NCBI GenBank assembly: GCA_022844585.1
Contig: JALHLM010000330.1
Location: forward strand, 557-7,028
Source: Pirellulales bacterium
Lineage (GTDB): Bacteria; Planctomycetota; Planctomycetia; Pirellulales; JALHLM01
Length of the DNA stretch: 6,472 nucleotides
Direction: 5' to 3'
Part shown: positions 5,892 through 6,472 of the stretch, piece after piece
Layout of the letters: each line of letters starts with the position of its first letter
Position numbering within the stretch: position 1 is the first letter of the stretch
Translations under genes and position numbers: made by a program
Notes under the pieces: generated by a model
The model's database searches: none
What the model saw: only the letters and a program-made list of their open reading frames with translations
What the model was told of the DNA's origin: nothing

Positions 5892-6472
5892 TTACGGAAA
5901 ATAGTCCGGCGTCGGCGCAGCGTGATTTCCTGCCAGAATTCCTTCCAAGTACGCCGACACGCGATCGACGATGCGTTGCAGGAAGGCTTCGCCGGTGGCG
6001 GCGGTGGCCAGCGACGGCTTCTGGTCCGGCTGATCGGTCCACATGTCGGTGCGGACGTTCTCCGGGAAGGCGGCGAGCGCCGTCGAGGTCTCGAATTCTT
6101 GCGCGTGGCCGGGGAGATCGCTCGGGAGTTTGTGGCCGCCTCGCAATAGGTCCTTGGCGTCCTGTTCGTGGAGGACATCCCAATAGGACAGGAATTCCAC
6201 GTTCACGCCCGCGAGTCGTTGGAATTGATCCCACACGCCTTGGCAGGGGGCGATGTTGCCGCCGTGGCCGTTGAGGACCAGTATGTGCTTAAAGCCGGCG
6301 CGGACCATGCTGTCGATCAAGTCGTTCACCACGGCCAGAAACGTGCCCGGCCGCAGGCTGAGCGTGCCGGGGTGCCGCATGTGATGCTCGCTGACGCCGG
6401 CCATCACGCCGGAAGCAACGATCACGCGCGGCGCGAGTCGCGAGGCGACTCGTTCCGCCACCAGCGTCACGC
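5892..6472 (-). CDS. Creatininase-family amidohydrolase (5' partial, runs off the right edge)
   Basis: The C-terminal 192 residues are visible, ending in TAA at 5892-5894. Numbering is from the GTG at 6470, which is probably an internal Val or Met-like codon and not the start. Creatininase-family motifs are clear: GVSEHH (25-30), HPGTLSL (33-39), VLNGHGGN (65-72, with His69 the expected metal ligand) and HAQEFETS (122-129). Family members are usually about 240-270 residues and begin with an E-x-H-G-x-H-LP metal-binding motif; this would lie beyond the edge, so roughly 50-70 residues are missing. The family hydrolyses cyclic amides or related C-N bonds with a two-metal site (creatinine, formamidopyrimidines, mycofactocin precursor). 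The substrate here cannot be told from sequence. No signal peptide can be judged. It lies 214 bp upstream of recQ on the same strand, but the repeat element between them argues against tight operon coupling. Confidence 0.88.
   Translation of the reverse strand, partial: VTLVAERVASRLAPRVIVASGVMAGVSEHHMRHPGTLSLRPGTFLAVVNDLIDSMVRAGFKHILVLNGHGGNIAPCQGVWDQFQRLAGVNVEFLSYWDVLHEQDAKDLLRGGHKLPSDLPGHAQEFETSTALAAFPENVRTDMWTDQPDQKPSLATAATGEAFLQRIVDRVSAYLEGILAGNHAAPTPDYFP

Noticed and set aside
5759..6274. Plus-strand open frame of 171 residues spanning the repeat and the creatininase-family gene
   Set aside because: Its first part is translated repeat sequence and the rest is antisense to well-supported NGHGGN and ETS motifs.

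Overview
The window looks like a piece of a planctomycete chromosome, probably from the Pirellulales or a relative. The main evidence is an LEPR-XLL type motif (LEPRAMLAAS) at the N-terminal side of the first gene, a signature of exported planctomycete proteins. Supporting evidence is a 28-bp intergenic repeat of the 'tagcccgtagcgccagcgaggg' kind that I associate with planctomycete genomes, and high G+C. The lineage call is an inference from these marks; there is no rRNA or tRNA here.

Layout, left to right. (1) Positions 2-2752, + strand: a large exported protein whose true start lies before the window. It carries the LEPR-XLL motif, five gap-free 49-residue FG-GAP/VCBS-like repeats (probable beta-propeller blades), and two enlarged GlcG/HbpS-like (haem-binding or haem-degrading family) domains. 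(2) Positions 2753-3021: an intergenic region holding a perfect 22-bp inverted repeat (arms 2776-2797 and 2929-2950) built from 9-bp iterated units. (3) Positions 3022-3396, + strand: a small secreted protein of unknown function rich in Gly, Tyr and Trp. (4) Positions 3416-5677, - strand: a full-length RecQ DNA helicase with helicase, zinc, winged-helix, HRDC and C-terminal HTH modules. It converges on gene 3 with a 19-bp gap. (5) Positions 5678-5891: an intergenic region with a second inverted repeat, perfect over 28 bp (5709-5736 and 5845-5872). (6) Positions 5892-6472, - strand: the C-terminal part of a creatininase-family amidohydrolase that runs off the right edge.

The genes do not form an obvious pathway. 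The left pair is exported and points right; the right pair is cytoplasmic, points left and is separated by the repeat element. I see no convincing new defence or mobile system. The parts most worth a second look are the propeller-plus-double-GlcG protein and the two intergenic inverted-repeat elements, which differ in sequence but share size and architecture.
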